In this document: positions 45,911 through 55,634 of the stretch, piece after piece
Position numbering within the stretch: position 1 is the first letter of the stretch
Layout: each line of letters begins with the position of its first letter
Source of the DNA: JABDQZ01 sp963801985
Lineage (GTDB): Bacteria; Pseudomonadota; Gammaproteobacteria; Chromatiales; Chromatiaceae
DNA: 64,000 nucleotides
Assembly: GCA_963801985.1 (NCBI GenBank)
Contig: CAWDGV010000012.1
Coordinates: forward strand, 124,001-188,000
Direction of reading: 5' to 3'
Notes under the pieces: generated by a model
Database searches by the model: none
What the model saw: only the letters and a program-made list of their open reading frames with translations
What the model was told of the DNA's origin: nothing
Made by a program: the position numbers and the translations under genes

Positions 45911-47767
45911 ATGTTGCAACATTTAAATATAAAAGCTGAGCTGAAAGAGATCAAAGACCCTGTTCTTCGATTAAAGAAGTTATATGAACTCAGCATGACA
46001 GTGGCTGGTGACCCGGTCGATGTGTTTAAACGCGTTGCCAATATGATAGGTGAGGTTTTCGATGTGCGAGTGGTTTGCTTGTCAGAAATCCGGGGAGAAG
46101 AACTCTTTTTCATTAGTGTCTATGTCGATGGTGAAATTTCAGTCGACGTTGGGCATTGTCCATTGAAGGTGACGCCTTGTTCAACTGTGGAAAAAGAAAA
46201 AAATTTAAAGATATATGACGAGGTTATTAAAAAATTTCCACAAGCCGGTTTTTTAAAAACGCACAATGCCTATTCTTATTGTGGATTTCCAACCCTGGGA
46301 AGTAACGGTGAAGTTATTGCAGTAACCTGTCTACTGGATGATAAAGCGCATGATTTTACCGAGGAAGATCAGGACTTATTGCGCATCTTCGGTCAGCGCA
46401 TCGGCATGGAAATTGAACGAAAGCAATATTTGGATGCTCAGGCTGAATCGGAGAAAAAAATCAGGCACATGGCATTCTATGACTCACTGACTCAACTGCC
46501 TAATCGTTCATTGTTGCTTGATCGCTTGCAACAGGTGCTTAATCTGGCTGAGCGGCATGATTTTCTAGGAGCCATTCTATACCTAGATCTGGATCGTTTC
46601 AAAAGTATCAATGATTCACTGGGGCATTCTGTTGGCGATAGTCTGTTGAAGAGCGTAGCCTCAAGATTACAAGAGTGCGTGCGCGTTGAAGATACAGTGG
46701 CGCGTCTTAGCGGTGATGAGTTTATCGTAGTTTTGACCAATCTGGGTGATGATGTACAACATGCCGGGGATCATGCGCAAACGGTCGCGGAAAAGATATT
46801 GGCTAAATTATCGGAATCCTACTTTTGTGATGAACATGAAATACATACCACCCCCAGTATTGGTGTCGTGCTGTTTCCTGAAGGCATCAGTAATGTAGAT
46901 GATCTTCTCAAGCGGGCTGATACCGCTATGTATCGTGCCAAGGCCCGTGGCTCAGATTCAATCCAGTTCTTTGAGCAACATATGCAGGATGCCGTCCTGG
47001 AAAGATTGTCACTGGAAAAATATCTGCGCTATTCAATCGAGAAAAATGAACTGGAACTCTATTTTCAGCCCATTGCCTCACTAGCTGAGAAACAAGTTTT
47101 AGGTGCAGAAGTGCTACTACGTTGGCATCATCCTGAACTAGGTATGGTACCGCCAGACAAGTTTATCCCGATTGCTGAAGATACCGGGCAGATACTCGCC
47201 ATTGGCGACTGGGTATTCAAACAGGCAGTACAACAGCTTAATAGCTGGAAACAGGCAGGTTTTGACCATCAACTTTATGTCACAGTAAATGTAAGTGCGC
47301 GACAGTTTCATCATGCAGATTTTGTTGCGAACATCCTTTCAACTTTCAAGATTAATGACGTCAATCCAGGAGAAATTACGATCGAGATTACTGAAAGCGT
47401 GGTTATGTCAGATATTGATGATGCAGTCGAAAAAATGAATCAGCTTAAAGCGCATGGCATCTCTTTCGCCATTGACGACTTTGGAACAGGTCATTCTTCA
47501 CTGGCCTATCTTAAACGTCTGCCCCTGGACGTTCTAAAAATCGACCGATCTTTTGTGCAGGATGTCGTTGATGACAGCGATAATTGGGCCATTGTTGATA
47601 GTATTTTATCCATGGCCAAACATCTTGGTCTCAAGATTGTGGTTGAAGGCATCGAGACTGAAGCGCAATATGAATTTTTTAAAGATCGCGGAGCAGAGTG
47701 TTTTCAGGGGTTCCTGTTAAGTCAACCAGTTCCTGCTGAAGAATTTGAGCGGGCATTTATTACATAA
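45911..47767 (+). CDS. GAF-GGDEF-EAL c-di-GMP signalling protein
   Basis: Protein of 618 residues. N-terminal GAF-type sensor (~30-170). GGDEF domain (~185-355) with DSLTQLPNRSLLLDRL, YLDLDRFKSINDSLGHSVGD and active-site LSGDEFIVV, preceded by a canonical I-site RVED. EAL domain (~375-615) with EVLLRWHHPE (EVL in place of EAL), ITIEITESVV, FAIDDFGTGHSSLAYL and LKIDRSFVQDV. SGDEF and EVL variants occur in active enzymes; which activity dominates cannot be told. Cytosolic. Confidence 0.92.
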   Translation: MLQHLNIKAELKEIKDPVLRLKKLYELSMTVAGDPVDVFKRVANMIGEVFDVRVVCLSEIRGEELFFISVYVDGEISVDVGHCPLKVTPCSTVEKEKNLKIYDEVIKKFPQAGFLKTHNAYSYCGFPTLGSNGEVIAVTCLLDDKAHDFTEEDQDLLRIFGQRIGMEIERKQYLDAQAESEKKIRHMAFYDSLTQLPNRSLLLDRLQQVLNLAERHDFLGAILYLDLDRFKSINDSLGHSVGDSLLKSVASRLQECVRVEDTVARLSGDEFIVVLTNLGDDVQHAGDHAQTVAEKILAKLSESYFCDEHEIHTTPSIGVVLFPEGISNVDDLLKRADTAMYRAKARGSDSIQFFEQHMQDAVLERLSLEKYLRYSIEKNELELYFQPIASLAEKQVLGAEVLLRWHHPELGMVPPDKFIPIAEDTGQILAIGDWVFKQAVQQLNSWKQAGFDHQLYVTVNVSARQFHHADFVANILSTFKINDVNPGEITIEITESVVMSDIDDAVEKMNQLKAHGISFAIDDFGTGHSSLAYLKRLPLDVLKIDRSFVQDVVDDSDNWAIVDSILSMAKHLGLKIVVEGIETEAQYEFFKDRGAECFQGFLLSQPVPAEEFERAFIT

Positions 47768-47954
47768 TAGCGGATGCATTTCGGCTCCTATCATAATGTT
47801 CGCTTTTATATGCCGATTCAGACGGTTAAAGCTGTCATTGCCTTGCTCTTGTGTGCAGGATTGATAATTAAGGATAAGCTACGTATTCCCGTAGTCGACT
47901 TTGAAGTTGCGATTGCAATACAGTGGAATTTTAAAAAATCTATAAAACGAAAAG

Positions 47955-48266
47955 CTATTTATCATCATCGGTCTCCAGTTCACCTGACCAGCCTGCTTCC
48001 TTGGCTTTTAGCACTGCAGTTCCATATATCCTCTGGTGACGCTCAAACAGATCTTCCGGTAAATGACTGGCTAGACAGCCATATTCATCCCATTTTTTAC
48101 TAACTTGATCTAGTAGTGCATTAATACGTCCATAGTTCCAGTCTTCACAGGTTTCATCTTCTGGCAAGATACCAAAAACCCAGGCATCTCGAATTAATTT
48201 TCCTATGGTCGTCATTCCACCATTTACATCTTTATGTATCCCAACGTATTTATCCGGTTTTGGCAT
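47955..48266 (-). CDS. conserved hypothetical protein (MPKPDKYVGIHKDVNGGMTT type)
   Basis: Protein of 103 residues from ATG 48266 with GGA seven bases upstream (a TTG 12 bp earlier is possible). The sequence KYVGIHKDVNGGMTTIGKLI, RDAWVFGILPEDETCEDW and YGRINALLDQVSKKWDEYGC looks like a known conserved family in beta- and gammaproteobacteria without assigned function. Soluble. A plus-strand frame over the same DNA is a shadow. Confidence 0.75.
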   Translation of the reverse strand: MPKPDKYVGIHKDVNGGMTTIGKLIRDAWVFGILPEDETCEDWNYGRINALLDQVSKKWDEYGCLASHLPEDLFERHQRIYGTAVLKAKEAGWSGELETDDDK

Positions 48267-48814
48267 TTTGATTTCCAAGTAAGAGAAAAAACCTGCGGAA
48301 ACAACCTTGTAAGGGGCTTTTTATCAGGTTCTTGAGCGTTTAAAACAAACTGAATTACAAAGCCTGTTCATGATAGATTACCATGGAAAGCGCATAGATA
48401 CTGGGTAAAGTTATCAAGAACGACTGGAAAGTGTCTAGGTTAATGGTGGCGATTCAGTTCACTGGCGCGGCCGACATCACCTTCCTTTGCTACCATCCTG
48501 AAATAATGTAGATATTTATAGTAAATCAAGATTTTTAGTTACTTCGTAAAATACGAACAATTTAGTAATAATATTCGACTTTTATATGCTTCTAATTAGT
48601 TTAACATAGGCTTCAGTTTTAGCCGATGCAGCATCAAGATGCTAGTCGATATTCAAGCCCGTGATTTTCTCCTGATTGTGCAGACTTTATTAAATTCAAA
48701 CCGGTGAGACTAGCTGGGGCAGCTTATAAGTGCCATGAATAACAATGAGTGAGCAAGGCAACTAAGCGATAACCGAGAGTTAAACTTATTAAATCCACGA
48801 AAATAGGTAAAGCA
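48267..48814. other. intergenic region with an HPF-like remnant
   Basis: About 550 bp before htpX. At 48639-48707 a short frame MLVDIQARDFLLIVQTLLN repeats the start of the HPF-like protein at 17980 (MKIDIQARDFSLTDSVLVFI), then stops. Nothing else is supported. Confidence 0.35.
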
Positions 48815-49702
48815 ATGAAGCGAATTATGTTATTTATTTTGACCAATATTGCGATTATGGTCGTGTTGAGTATCACTTTACGTCTATTAGGCGTTGACAG
48901 CATATTAGCTGAGAATGGCTCAGATCTTAATATACAGGCGTTAGTTATACTTTCAGGTGTGATTGGTTTTGGAGGTTCATTTATTTCTTTATTGATATCT
49001 AAATGGATGGCAAAAAGAATGACTGGCGCGGTAGTTATTACAAATCCAAATACAAATATAGAAAAGTGGTTGATCAGTACCGTTGAAAAACAGGCGAAAA
49101 TTGTTGGTATCAACATGCCTGAAGTCGCAATTTTTCCATCGCCTGCGATGAATGCCTTTGCTACAGGTGCCAGTAAAAATAATGCCTTAGTCGCCGTCTC
49201 TCAAGGCTTACTTAATAATATGTCACAAGGTGAAATTGAAGCGGTTGTTGGACATGAAATGAGTCATGTTGCCAATGGCGATATGGTGACTCTGGCGTTA
49301 ATTCAAGGTGTAGTGAATACCTTTGTCGTTTTCTTATCCCGTGTCGTTGGACATATTGTTGATCGTGTGATCTTAAAAAATAATCAGGGTCATGGTATTG
49401 GCTACTTTGTGACAGTGATGATATCGCAAGTTATTTTATCCATAATGGCATCAACCATTGTTATGTATTTTTCAAGGCAGCGTGAATACATTGCTGATAC
49501 CGGTGGTGCTGATTTAGCCGGCCACCAGAATATGATTAATGCGCTTAAGCGTCTTGGGCAGGTCGAGCCTGAAGCTTTACCTGAACAAATGGCTGCATTT
49601 GGCATCAATGACAAAAACGGTATCATGGCATTGTTTTCGTCGCATCCCCCTATTGAAGCCAGAATTGAAGCGCTGGAAAAACGAGCAATGTACCATTCTT
49701 AA
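48815..49702 (+). CDS. htpX: membrane metalloprotease HtpX
   Basis: Inner-membrane zinc protease of 295 residues, standard length. Two N-terminal helices, the active site VVGHEMSHVANGD (HExxH), two further helices, and REYIADTGGADLAG with the third zinc ligand Glu. Degrades misfolded membrane proteins with FtsH. AGGTAA precedes ATG. Confidence 0.96.
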   Translation: MKRIMLFILTNIAIMVVLSITLRLLGVDSILAENGSDLNIQALVILSGVIGFGGSFISLLISKWMAKRMTGAVVITNPNTNIEKWLISTVEKQAKIVGINMPEVAIFPSPAMNAFATGASKNNALVAVSQGLLNNMSQGEIEAVVGHEMSHVANGDMVTLALIQGVVNTFVVFLSRVVGHIVDRVILKNNQGHGIGYFVTVMISQVILSIMASTIVMYFSRQREYIADTGGADLAGHQNMINALKRLGQVEPEALPEQMAAFGINDKNGIMALFSSHPPIEARIEALEKRAMYHS

Positions 49703-49751
49703 AAATTACTTGGATAAATATCACTTAATACAAACAAACTGATTACACAAA

Positions 49752-50486
49752 ATGAATACTTCAACTACAAGCAGACCTGAGTCACAGCGATACAAACCTC
49801 GCCCAATGGTCGACCTGTTAATCAGCATTATTATTCCTTCTTTCATCCTGATGAAGCTTAGTGATGCTGATAATCTTGGCGCAAGCGGCGCACTAATAGT
49901 CGCACTCGCTTTTCCCATTGGCTGGGGTTTGTTTGAGCTACTCAAATACAGTAAATTTAATTTTATTGCCTTACTCGGGTTAATCAGTGTGGTATTAACC
50001 GGGGGCATTGGCCTACTAGAACTTGATACGCAATGGCTTGCGATTAAGGAAGCTGCCATTCCAGGATTGATCGGCGTGGCAATATTAATCTCTACTCGCA
50101 CACGCTACCCGTTAATCAAAACCCTGGTGTATAACCCAAAGATTCTAAATGTAGAAAAGATTCAGCAGAAACTTGACGAGCATGATAATAGCCTTGCATT
50201 TGAAGCGCGTTTATTAAATGCCACTTATCTGTTGAGCAGTACTTTTTTATTTTCATCAATAATGAATTACGTACTTACCAAGTGGATAGTCACCAGTCCC
50301 AGTGGCACTGCCGGGTTCAATGAACAACTCGGTCAGTTGACCCTGTTGAGCTACCCGGTTATTGCGATTCCTTCAATGTTAATGATGATGGCCATTTTTT
50401 ATTATTTATGGCGAACCATACATGGCATGACAGGGCTGAAACTGGAAAAAATCCTTGTTACACGACAACCGGAAAATCATAGTTGA
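49752..50486 (+). CDS. VC0807-family membrane protein
   Basis: Inner-membrane protein of 244 residues with about six helices, resembling the VC0807/intracellular-septation-like family: MVDLLISIIIPSFILMKLSD, FPIGWGLFELLKYSKFNF, LISVVLTGGIGLLELDTQW and FLFSSIMNYVLTKWIV. No catalytic motif. 49 bp after htpX on the same strand and possibly co-transcribed. Function unknown. Confidence 0.75.
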   Translation: MNTSTTSRPESQRYKPRPMVDLLISIIIPSFILMKLSDADNLGASGALIVALAFPIGWGLFELLKYSKFNFIALLGLISVVLTGGIGLLELDTQWLAIKEAAIPGLIGVAILISTRTRYPLIKTLVYNPKILNVEKIQQKLDEHDNSLAFEARLLNATYLLSSTFLFSSIMNYVLTKWIVTSPSGTAGFNEQLGQLTLLSYPVIAIPSMLMMMAIFYYLWRTIHGMTGLKLEKILVTRQPENHS

Positions 50487-50731
50487 TAACTATGATGCAG
50501 TCTTGCTACGATTTTTGACTGACGGTAATAGTCCATAACCGGAAGTCTGAAAAGATGAATCATCTGTAATATTGATCAGGCAGCTATTGGTAGATAAGAG
50601 GCATCCTCGTACTCATGGCAGAGATTATCCTATACCCAGAGAGTTCATCGGATTATGAAGAAGTGGGTTGTTGCCAACTCAGAGCCCAAGCAGTATGGCC
50701 AGCCGCATTTGATATGGGAGACTGCACGACA

Positions 50732-51133
50732 ATGGTTAAAACAATTGCGGTGACCGCTGCATCCCTCGTGGCCCTGGTTGCACTGGGCTTCCTTTTGACA
50801 AAGGGTGTCGGAAAACCCATTCCCACCGATCTTTCTGTCATTGGTCAGGGCAAGCCGGTTCTGGTTCTAGCCTATGAGAACTTTTCGCCTACCGGCGGAG
50901 ACGCGCTAAATCGCCTGCGCCAGGTTAGGAACGATTACGATTCGCGGCTTGATTTTGTGGTGGCCGATATGGGAACTCCGCAGGGGCGCGCGTTTGCCAA
51001 CCGCTATCAGCTGGTGGATGGTCAGGCGGTGTTCCTGAAGCAGGATGGTCAGCTACTGTCGATCACAAGCATACCGGCAGACGAGTGGGAGTTACGCAGT
51101 CGTCTGGAATTCAAGTTGGCGGCTGTGGAATGA
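50732..51133 (+). CDS. membrane-anchored thioredoxin-fold protein without CxxC
   Basis: Protein of 133 residues from ATG 50732 (MVKTIAVTAASLVALVALGF helix); the longer frame to 50615 has no good site. The soluble part matches a thioredoxin-like fold (GKPVLVLAYENFSPTGGDAL, then DFVVADMGTPQGRAFANRYQL and VFLKQDGQLLSI), but the usual CxxC is replaced by ENFSPTGG. It lacks redox cysteines in the mature part. Locally more G/C-rich than neighbours, a hint of transfer. Confidence 0.55.
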   Translation: MVKTIAVTAASLVALVALGFLLTKGVGKPIPTDLSVIGQGKPVLVLAYENFSPTGGDALNRLRQVRNDYDSRLDFVVADMGTPQGRAFANRYQLVDGQAVFLKQDGQLLSITSIPADEWELRSRLEFKLAAVE

Positions 51134-51390
51134 AGACATTTAAAGCCTACCCTTGGGGTACAATCTCCAGCAACATAGGTTTTTTTGGATACTTCCATGT
51201 GTCCACTTTCCTCTTTAGTAATATACGTACTCTTATCCAAGGGCGTATTTATCATAAAACAATCATTTAGCCATATACAACCTGTCATACACGACATAAA
51301 TTGTTCAGTATGATCGAACACATGTGAAGTTTATTTATAGTCGGGCTTTAAGTGTCAGAATATTTGGCTATCTTTAATTTAAGAGTAAAT

Positions 51391-51669
51391 ATGAAAAACA
51401 AACTAAGAAAATTACTTCAACCAATTCTTGCTATGTTTGAATCTGGAGAGGGTGAATTTGATTATAAGTCGTCTCATAGATTAATACTTAAGGTTGTTGG
51501 CGGTTTGTTCTTGGTGCTATCTACCTTATCTCTAGTGGGAGGAATTGTTACTTCACAGATGGGCGCACTCATTCCATCTTTGGTCTTTTTTTTGGTTGGG
51601 TTTATTTGTTTGGTTGTCGGCTTCTTGGGTAATGATCGGGCGGTAGCTAGAATATGGAGTATTAGATAG
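51391..51669 (+). CDS. small two-helix membrane protein
   Basis: Protein of 92 residues from ATG 51391 (MKNKLRKLLQPILAMFESGE). Two hydrophobic segments: LILKVVGGLFLVLSTLSLVG and LIPSLVFFLVGFICLVVGFL. Unrecognised. An upstream in-frame start at 51352 is less likely. Confidence 0.5.
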   Translation: MKNKLRKLLQPILAMFESGEGEFDYKSSHRLILKVVGGLFLVLSTLSLVGGIVTSQMGALIPSLVFFLVGFICLVVGFLGNDRAVARIWSIR

Positions 51670-51932
51670 TCAGTAGTGCGTTAATAGGCTGGTGGTAGAA
51701 TGATTTTGTCCAACAAGTTCTTAAACTTCGTTCATGAAGAGGACATTATTAATAACTGAAAATTACTTTCCAACGGGCAACTTCGCGGCTATTTCAGGCA
51801 GTCATATTTTTTGGTTTTGTCAGTCGAAAATAATTTACAAGAGACTAGTAAAATTTCGTAGCAATCAAAAATCTGATGAGGTATTTTTAAGCCTTGATTC
51901 CCCTCCATGAAAAACAGTTAAATCTGCATTAT

Positions 51933-53438
51933 ATGAAAACAACTCTTTACGCGATTACGATCTTTTTAAGCTCTGCCTTACTTCTGGTCCTGGAAGTAGT
52001 AGCGGGTAGATTAATTGCTCCTTATGTCGGAGTCTCACTGTATACCTGGACAGCTGTAATCGGAATTATTCTGGCTGGTCTTTCACTGGGCAACTGGATT
52101 GGCGGAGTCTGGGCTGACCGTGGAGCCGATGAAAGAAGTGCGGCCTTTACATTATTGGGCTCCTCTGTTGCCAGCTTTTCTATTCCATTAATCATTACCA
52201 TCGTTGCACCAACGATACAGACTAATGAGATGAGTCTTTTAACCTCGAGTCTATTATTGGTTCTCTCACTATTCTTTATACCGGCTGTTTTACTTGGCGT
52301 GGTTACACCATTACTGACCACGTTAGCCTTGAAGCTTTCCAATAGAACAGGACATATCGTCGGTATGATGCATGCCCTGGCGGCTGTAGGTAGCATTTTT
52401 GGTACATTTATTACCGGCTACTGGCTGATACAGCAGTTTGGTACAAGAAACGTGATAATAGGTACCTCAGTCCTTCTGGCAATGCTTGCCATACCATTAT
52501 TAAAAGGCAAAAAAACAACGGCTAGTTTACCCGTTATGCTCCTCATGTTTTCGGTCATTACAATTACCACCGTTACACGAGATGGCTTTGCTGAACCCTG
52601 CCAGGAAGAAACTCAATATTTTTGCATCCGGGTAATTGAAGAGCCCTGGGAGATGCCCCAAGGCACCATCAAGTCCATGGTTCTGGATCATTTGCTGCAT
52701 GGCGTAAACCATAACTCCGAACCCGCCCTGCTCGTTTCGCCCTACGTTCATCTCATGGATGAAATTGTTTTGGAATACTTTAAAGAAACAAGCAACCTGT
52801 CATTCTTTTTCATAGGAGGTGGCGCATATACGCTGCCAAGAGCCATTCAAAAAACTTCCCCGCAAGCTGATATAACCGTTGCCGAAATGGACCCGGAAGT
52901 AACCATGGTCGCAAAAAGAGATCTGAATGTTGATACGTCCACTATGAATATTTTCCATACGGATGCACGCATACAATTACAAAAAGAAACGAGAAAATTT
53001 GATGTCATTATTGGAGATGCTTTTCATGATATAGCCATTCCACCCCACCTGGTTACACGGGAAATGGCTGTGTTGATAAAAAACAAACTCAATGAAGACG
53101 GCATCTACATCCTCAACGTTGTCGATGCCTTTCCCAACTCTAAAATGGTTATTGCCATCATGAAAACATTAAAAAGCGAGTTTAAATACATTGATGCATG
53201 GCTAGACAGCATACCTGAGTCTGAGACAAGACTGACCTATGTTATTTCTGCATCAGAAAGACCAATATCAAAAGACCAAATTCGATCAAAAAGAGGACTT
53301 TCCCGACAATGGTTTAAAGTTACTTCACCTCTAGAAAAAGTAAGTAGTCATATCGGCACTATACCTTTGCTAACGGATGATTACGCCCCTGTTGAAAGCC
53401 TTATGAGCTCGCTATTTCTTACAGATGTAGGTAACTGA
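51933..53438 (+). CDS. spermidine-synthase-like membrane protein
   Basis: Protein of ~501 residues (start at 51933 chosen so the first helix is N-terminal). Residues 1-205 carry seven hydrophobic helices, including LEVVAGRLIAPYVGVSLYTW, WTAVIGIILAGLSLGNWIGG and GVVTPLLTTLAL. C-terminal Rossmann methyltransferase-like domain: FFFIGGGAYTLPRAIQ, ITVAEMDPEVTMVA, FHTDARIQLQ and DVIIGDAFHDIAIPPHL. This is the fused membrane/spermidine-synthase architecture. Whether it makes polyamines is unproven. Confidence 0.85.
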   Translation: MKTTLYAITIFLSSALLLVLEVVAGRLIAPYVGVSLYTWTAVIGIILAGLSLGNWIGGVWADRGADERSAAFTLLGSSVASFSIPLIITIVAPTIQTNEMSLLTSSLLLVLSLFFIPAVLLGVVTPLLTTLALKLSNRTGHIVGMMHALAAVGSIFGTFITGYWLIQQFGTRNVIIGTSVLLAMLAIPLLKGKKTTASLPVMLLMFSVITITTVTRDGFAEPCQEETQYFCIRVIEEPWEMPQGTIKSMVLDHLLHGVNHNSEPALLVSPYVHLMDEIVLEYFKETSNLSFFFIGGGAYTLPRAIQKTSPQADITVAEMDPEVTMVAKRDLNVDTSTMNIFHTDARIQLQKETRKFDVIIGDAFHDIAIPPHLVTREMAVLIKNKLNEDGIYILNVVDAFPNSKMVIAIMKTLKSEFKYIDAWLDSIPESETRLTYVISASERPISKDQIRSKRGLSRQWFKVTSPLEKVSSHIGTIPLLTDDYAPVESLMSSLFLTDVGN

Positions 53439-53616
53439 ATTGATACTACGGGTTAATGTTAATCCAACTTTAAGACAAGGATTTAAGACTCTAGGGAAAT
53501 TGTCAGTTTGAGTTCAAACCGTCATATCCTCAAGAATAGCGTTGGAAACCTGCCCAATGTGGAAAACATGGATATCCAGTACTTCCAGACAGCAATCTTC
53601 TCATCATCCGATTTCA

Positions 53617-53760
53617 CTTTCCCCCAGGCAATAAAAAAACCCACATTGCTGTGAGGCCTTCTTAAATATGGCTCCCCGACCTGGGATCCAACTGACCTTC
53701 TCCCCAAAAAGCTAACGTTTTTTTCTAAAGCAAAAATCTCAAAACGAACCTTTTCGAACT
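53617..53760 (-). repeat. tRNA-Asn 3'-half repeat, copy B (shortened)
   Basis: Read on the minus strand: CAGGTCGGGGAGCCATATTT, then a terminator-like GGCCTCAC/GTGGG with T7, and TTGCCTGG. Same order as copies A and C, but the T-arm and anticodon part are deleted or replaced; the upstream AACGTTAG and GAACGAACC-like traces remain. It lies just before the TlpA-like gene. Confidence 0.55.
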
Positions 53761-53854
53761 ATGGGGGGGTGGAGAAGTGCGAACAGAATTTGAAACAATT
53801 CGATATAGTTCAAGGTCTCATATTCTATATTCAAAAAAAATCCGAGGAAACACA

Positions 53855-54343
53855 TTGCATTATAGTAAATTTTTACTGCTGATATTTTTCCTATTTCAGA
53901 CAGCAACAAGCTTTGCTGTAGAGGAAAAGCCATTTTTTGATTTTGATGGGAATCCAAAGTCAGTTGAGGATTATTTTACCTCTGAGAAATGGACAGTCTT
54001 AATGATTTGGAGGCATGACTGTCATATCTGTAACCAGGAAGTTGTCGGTTATTCCTTCTTTCATGATGATAACGAACAGGCACAAGTCATTGGGCTAAGT
54101 ACAGATGGAATGGCTAAAAAGGAGCAGGCAGTACAGTTCATTACCAACCATGATTTGTCATTTAACAGCATCATTGGAGAACTTGGGTCAGTCATTCGCT
54201 ATTACCAGAATAAAGCTGGTACACGCTTTATCGGAACGCCCACTTTCATGGTATTCAGTCCACAGGGGAAACTGATGGCTGTCCAAGCGGGTGCAATTCC
54301 ACCCGATGTGATAAGCAATTTTATCAACAGCCAGTCTGAATGA
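53855..54343 (+). CDS. periplasmic TlpA-like thioredoxin
   Basis: Protein of 162 residues; TTG start at 53855 chosen for GAGGAAA six bases upstream and because it begins a signal peptide (HYSKFLLLIFFLFQTATSFA). The thioredoxin fold carries WRHDCHICNQEV (CxxC), and GTRFIGTPTFMVFSPQGKL has the cis-Pro. Likely reduces periplasmic disulfides. It sits upstream of soxY and soxZ and may act like SoxW. A frame extension to 53777 is not needed. Confidence 0.8.
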   Translation: MHYSKFLLLIFFLFQTATSFAVEEKPFFDFDGNPKSVEDYFTSEKWTVLMIWRHDCHICNQEVVGYSFFHDDNEQAQVIGLSTDGMAKKEQAVQFITNHDLSFNSIIGELGSVIRYYQNKAGTRFIGTPTFMVFSPQGKLMAVQAGAIPPDVISNFINSQSE

Positions 54344-54609
54344 TTATCTAGTATCCAGGTTAAAAGACTCGAAAGACTGCTAACCAGGGTAAAGCCGTCA
54401 GTGGAGTTTTTTCGCTTTTAGCTTATTTTCAAGCAGCTGTGAAAATATCGAATGAGTGCTTTCAGCTGCGGTCTCAATCGGTCAACGCAACATCCAGTCT
54501 CTAATTATAGAGAGGAGGATGTTGAAAATGAAAGGCTGAACAAGACTTCATTATGCCGAAGAACAAAAAACCATGATGTTGGGTCGCTGGCAGAAAGGCG
54601 AGACGCTGG

Positions 54610-55058
54610 AGAAGGTCAAGAGAATAAGTTTTCCTAATATAACCTAGCTAAATCATTAATATTTTCATTACTGAATATATTGTGACCATCTACTACCCTT
54701 TAAAGATATCTCTATGGATGGAACCTAAAAGGAAATCATTATGCACAAGGTACAAAGTTCTTGTAGTGTATTTCTCTCTTCAATTATTCCCTCTGCGGTT
54801 TTATCAACATCGGTCGTCGCTGAAGAAACAGCTGTTTATTTATGGCAGAAAAAACAACTGCTGACCCCAGATGAAAGCACTGTTCAATATGAAAAAGCGA
54901 AGCAGAAGGTTGTCATTTATGAAGGTCTAACAATAGAGGATGTTGAAAAAGCACTTAATCAACAGTTTGATCGGGTTGAACACATGATGTTTGTAGGTAC
55001 AGTTCTTCCTCCCACCGCTGATGGCGTTTTCCAGAAAGAAGAAGATGGCTGTGATTAA
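54610..55058 (+). repeat. duplicated gene block, copy 2
   Basis: Matches 33350-33796 including ~130 bp upstream of the gene (AAGTTTTCCTAATATAACCT, TTTTCATTACTGAATATATT). Confidence 0.8.
54741..55058 (+). CDS. small secreted protein upstream of soxYZ, paralogue of 33479-33796
   Basis: Protein of 105 residues, signal peptide then mature EETAVYLWQKKQLLTPDEST, an amphipathic GLTIEDVEKALNQQFDRVEH, MMFVGT, and terminal EEDGCD. AAGGA upstream. It is 54 bp before soxY, so a shared transcript is likely. No family recognised. The lone Cys near the end is preserved in both copies and could form a disulfide or carry sulfur. Confidence 0.78.
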   Translation: MHKVQSSCSVFLSSIIPSAVLSTSVVAEETAVYLWQKKQLLTPDESTVQYEKAKQKVVIYEGLTIEDVEKALNQQFDRVEHMMFVGTVLPPTADGVFQKEEDGCD

Positions 55059-55112
55059 CCTTTCTTCATCATAAGAAAATCAATTTACCGGCCCACCCTG
55101 GGAGGACATGAA

Positions 55113-55589
55113 ATGAACAATCCTAATCAAAGACGTCTTTTTCTAAAAGGTGTTATAGCTTCAGGTTCTATTAGCGTTGCAGTTTCAGCAGGTTTATTAA
55201 CACCATCATTTATTCTCGCCGAATGGTCTGAAGCGGCTTTTCGTTCAAAAAGCATCCCTGATGCTTTAAATGGACTGTTTAATTCGGAAGCTGCAACCGA
55301 TTCTGACAAAATCACCGTTAAATCCCCTGATATTGCTGAAAATGGTGCCGTCGTACCGGTATCTGTCAAGACAGACCTCGAAAATATCGGGATGGTTGCG
55401 TTGCTGGTGTCAAAAAACGCAACGCCATTAGCCGCCACTTATGAATTTTCACCTGGTATGAAAGGCTTTATTTCAACACGTGTCAAAGTGGGTCAAACTT
55501 GTGATCTTGTTGCTGTTGTTAAATCTGATAGCAAGCTCTTTACGGCCAAGAAAGCGATCAAAGTAACTTTGGGCGGATGTGGTGGTTAA
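55113..55589 (+). CDS. soxY: sulfur carrier SoxY
   Basis: Protein of 158 residues with a Tat-like signal (RRLFLKGVIASGSIS). SoxY domain: DKITVKSPDIAENGAVVPVSV and IGMVALLVSKNATPLAATYEF, ending in VTLGGCGG, the swinging arm whose Cys carries thiosulfate-derived sulfur. GGAGG precedes ATG. Partner SoxZ follows. No soxXABCD in the window. Confidence 0.95.
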   Translation: MNNPNQRRLFLKGVIASGSISVAVSAGLLTPSFILAEWSEAAFRSKSIPDALNGLFNSEAATDSDKITVKSPDIAENGAVVPVSVKTDLENIGMVALLVSKNATPLAATYEFSPGMKGFISTRVKVGQTCDLVAVVKSDSKLFTAKKAIKVTLGGCGG

Positions 55590-55634
55590 TGCTTGAAATC
55601 ACATATTGAGAAATCAAGATAAGAGGTTGAAATC

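Noticed and set aside
48430..48520. Short minus-strand frame MVAKEGDVGRASELNRHH
   Set aside because: Eighteen codons with no conserved context; could be chance or a fragment too small to assign.
13835..53760. A single 40-kb genomic island bounded by copies A and B
   Set aside because: The interval holds housekeeping operons (suf, mrp, katG, htpX) and no integrase, so simple excision units are unlikely.
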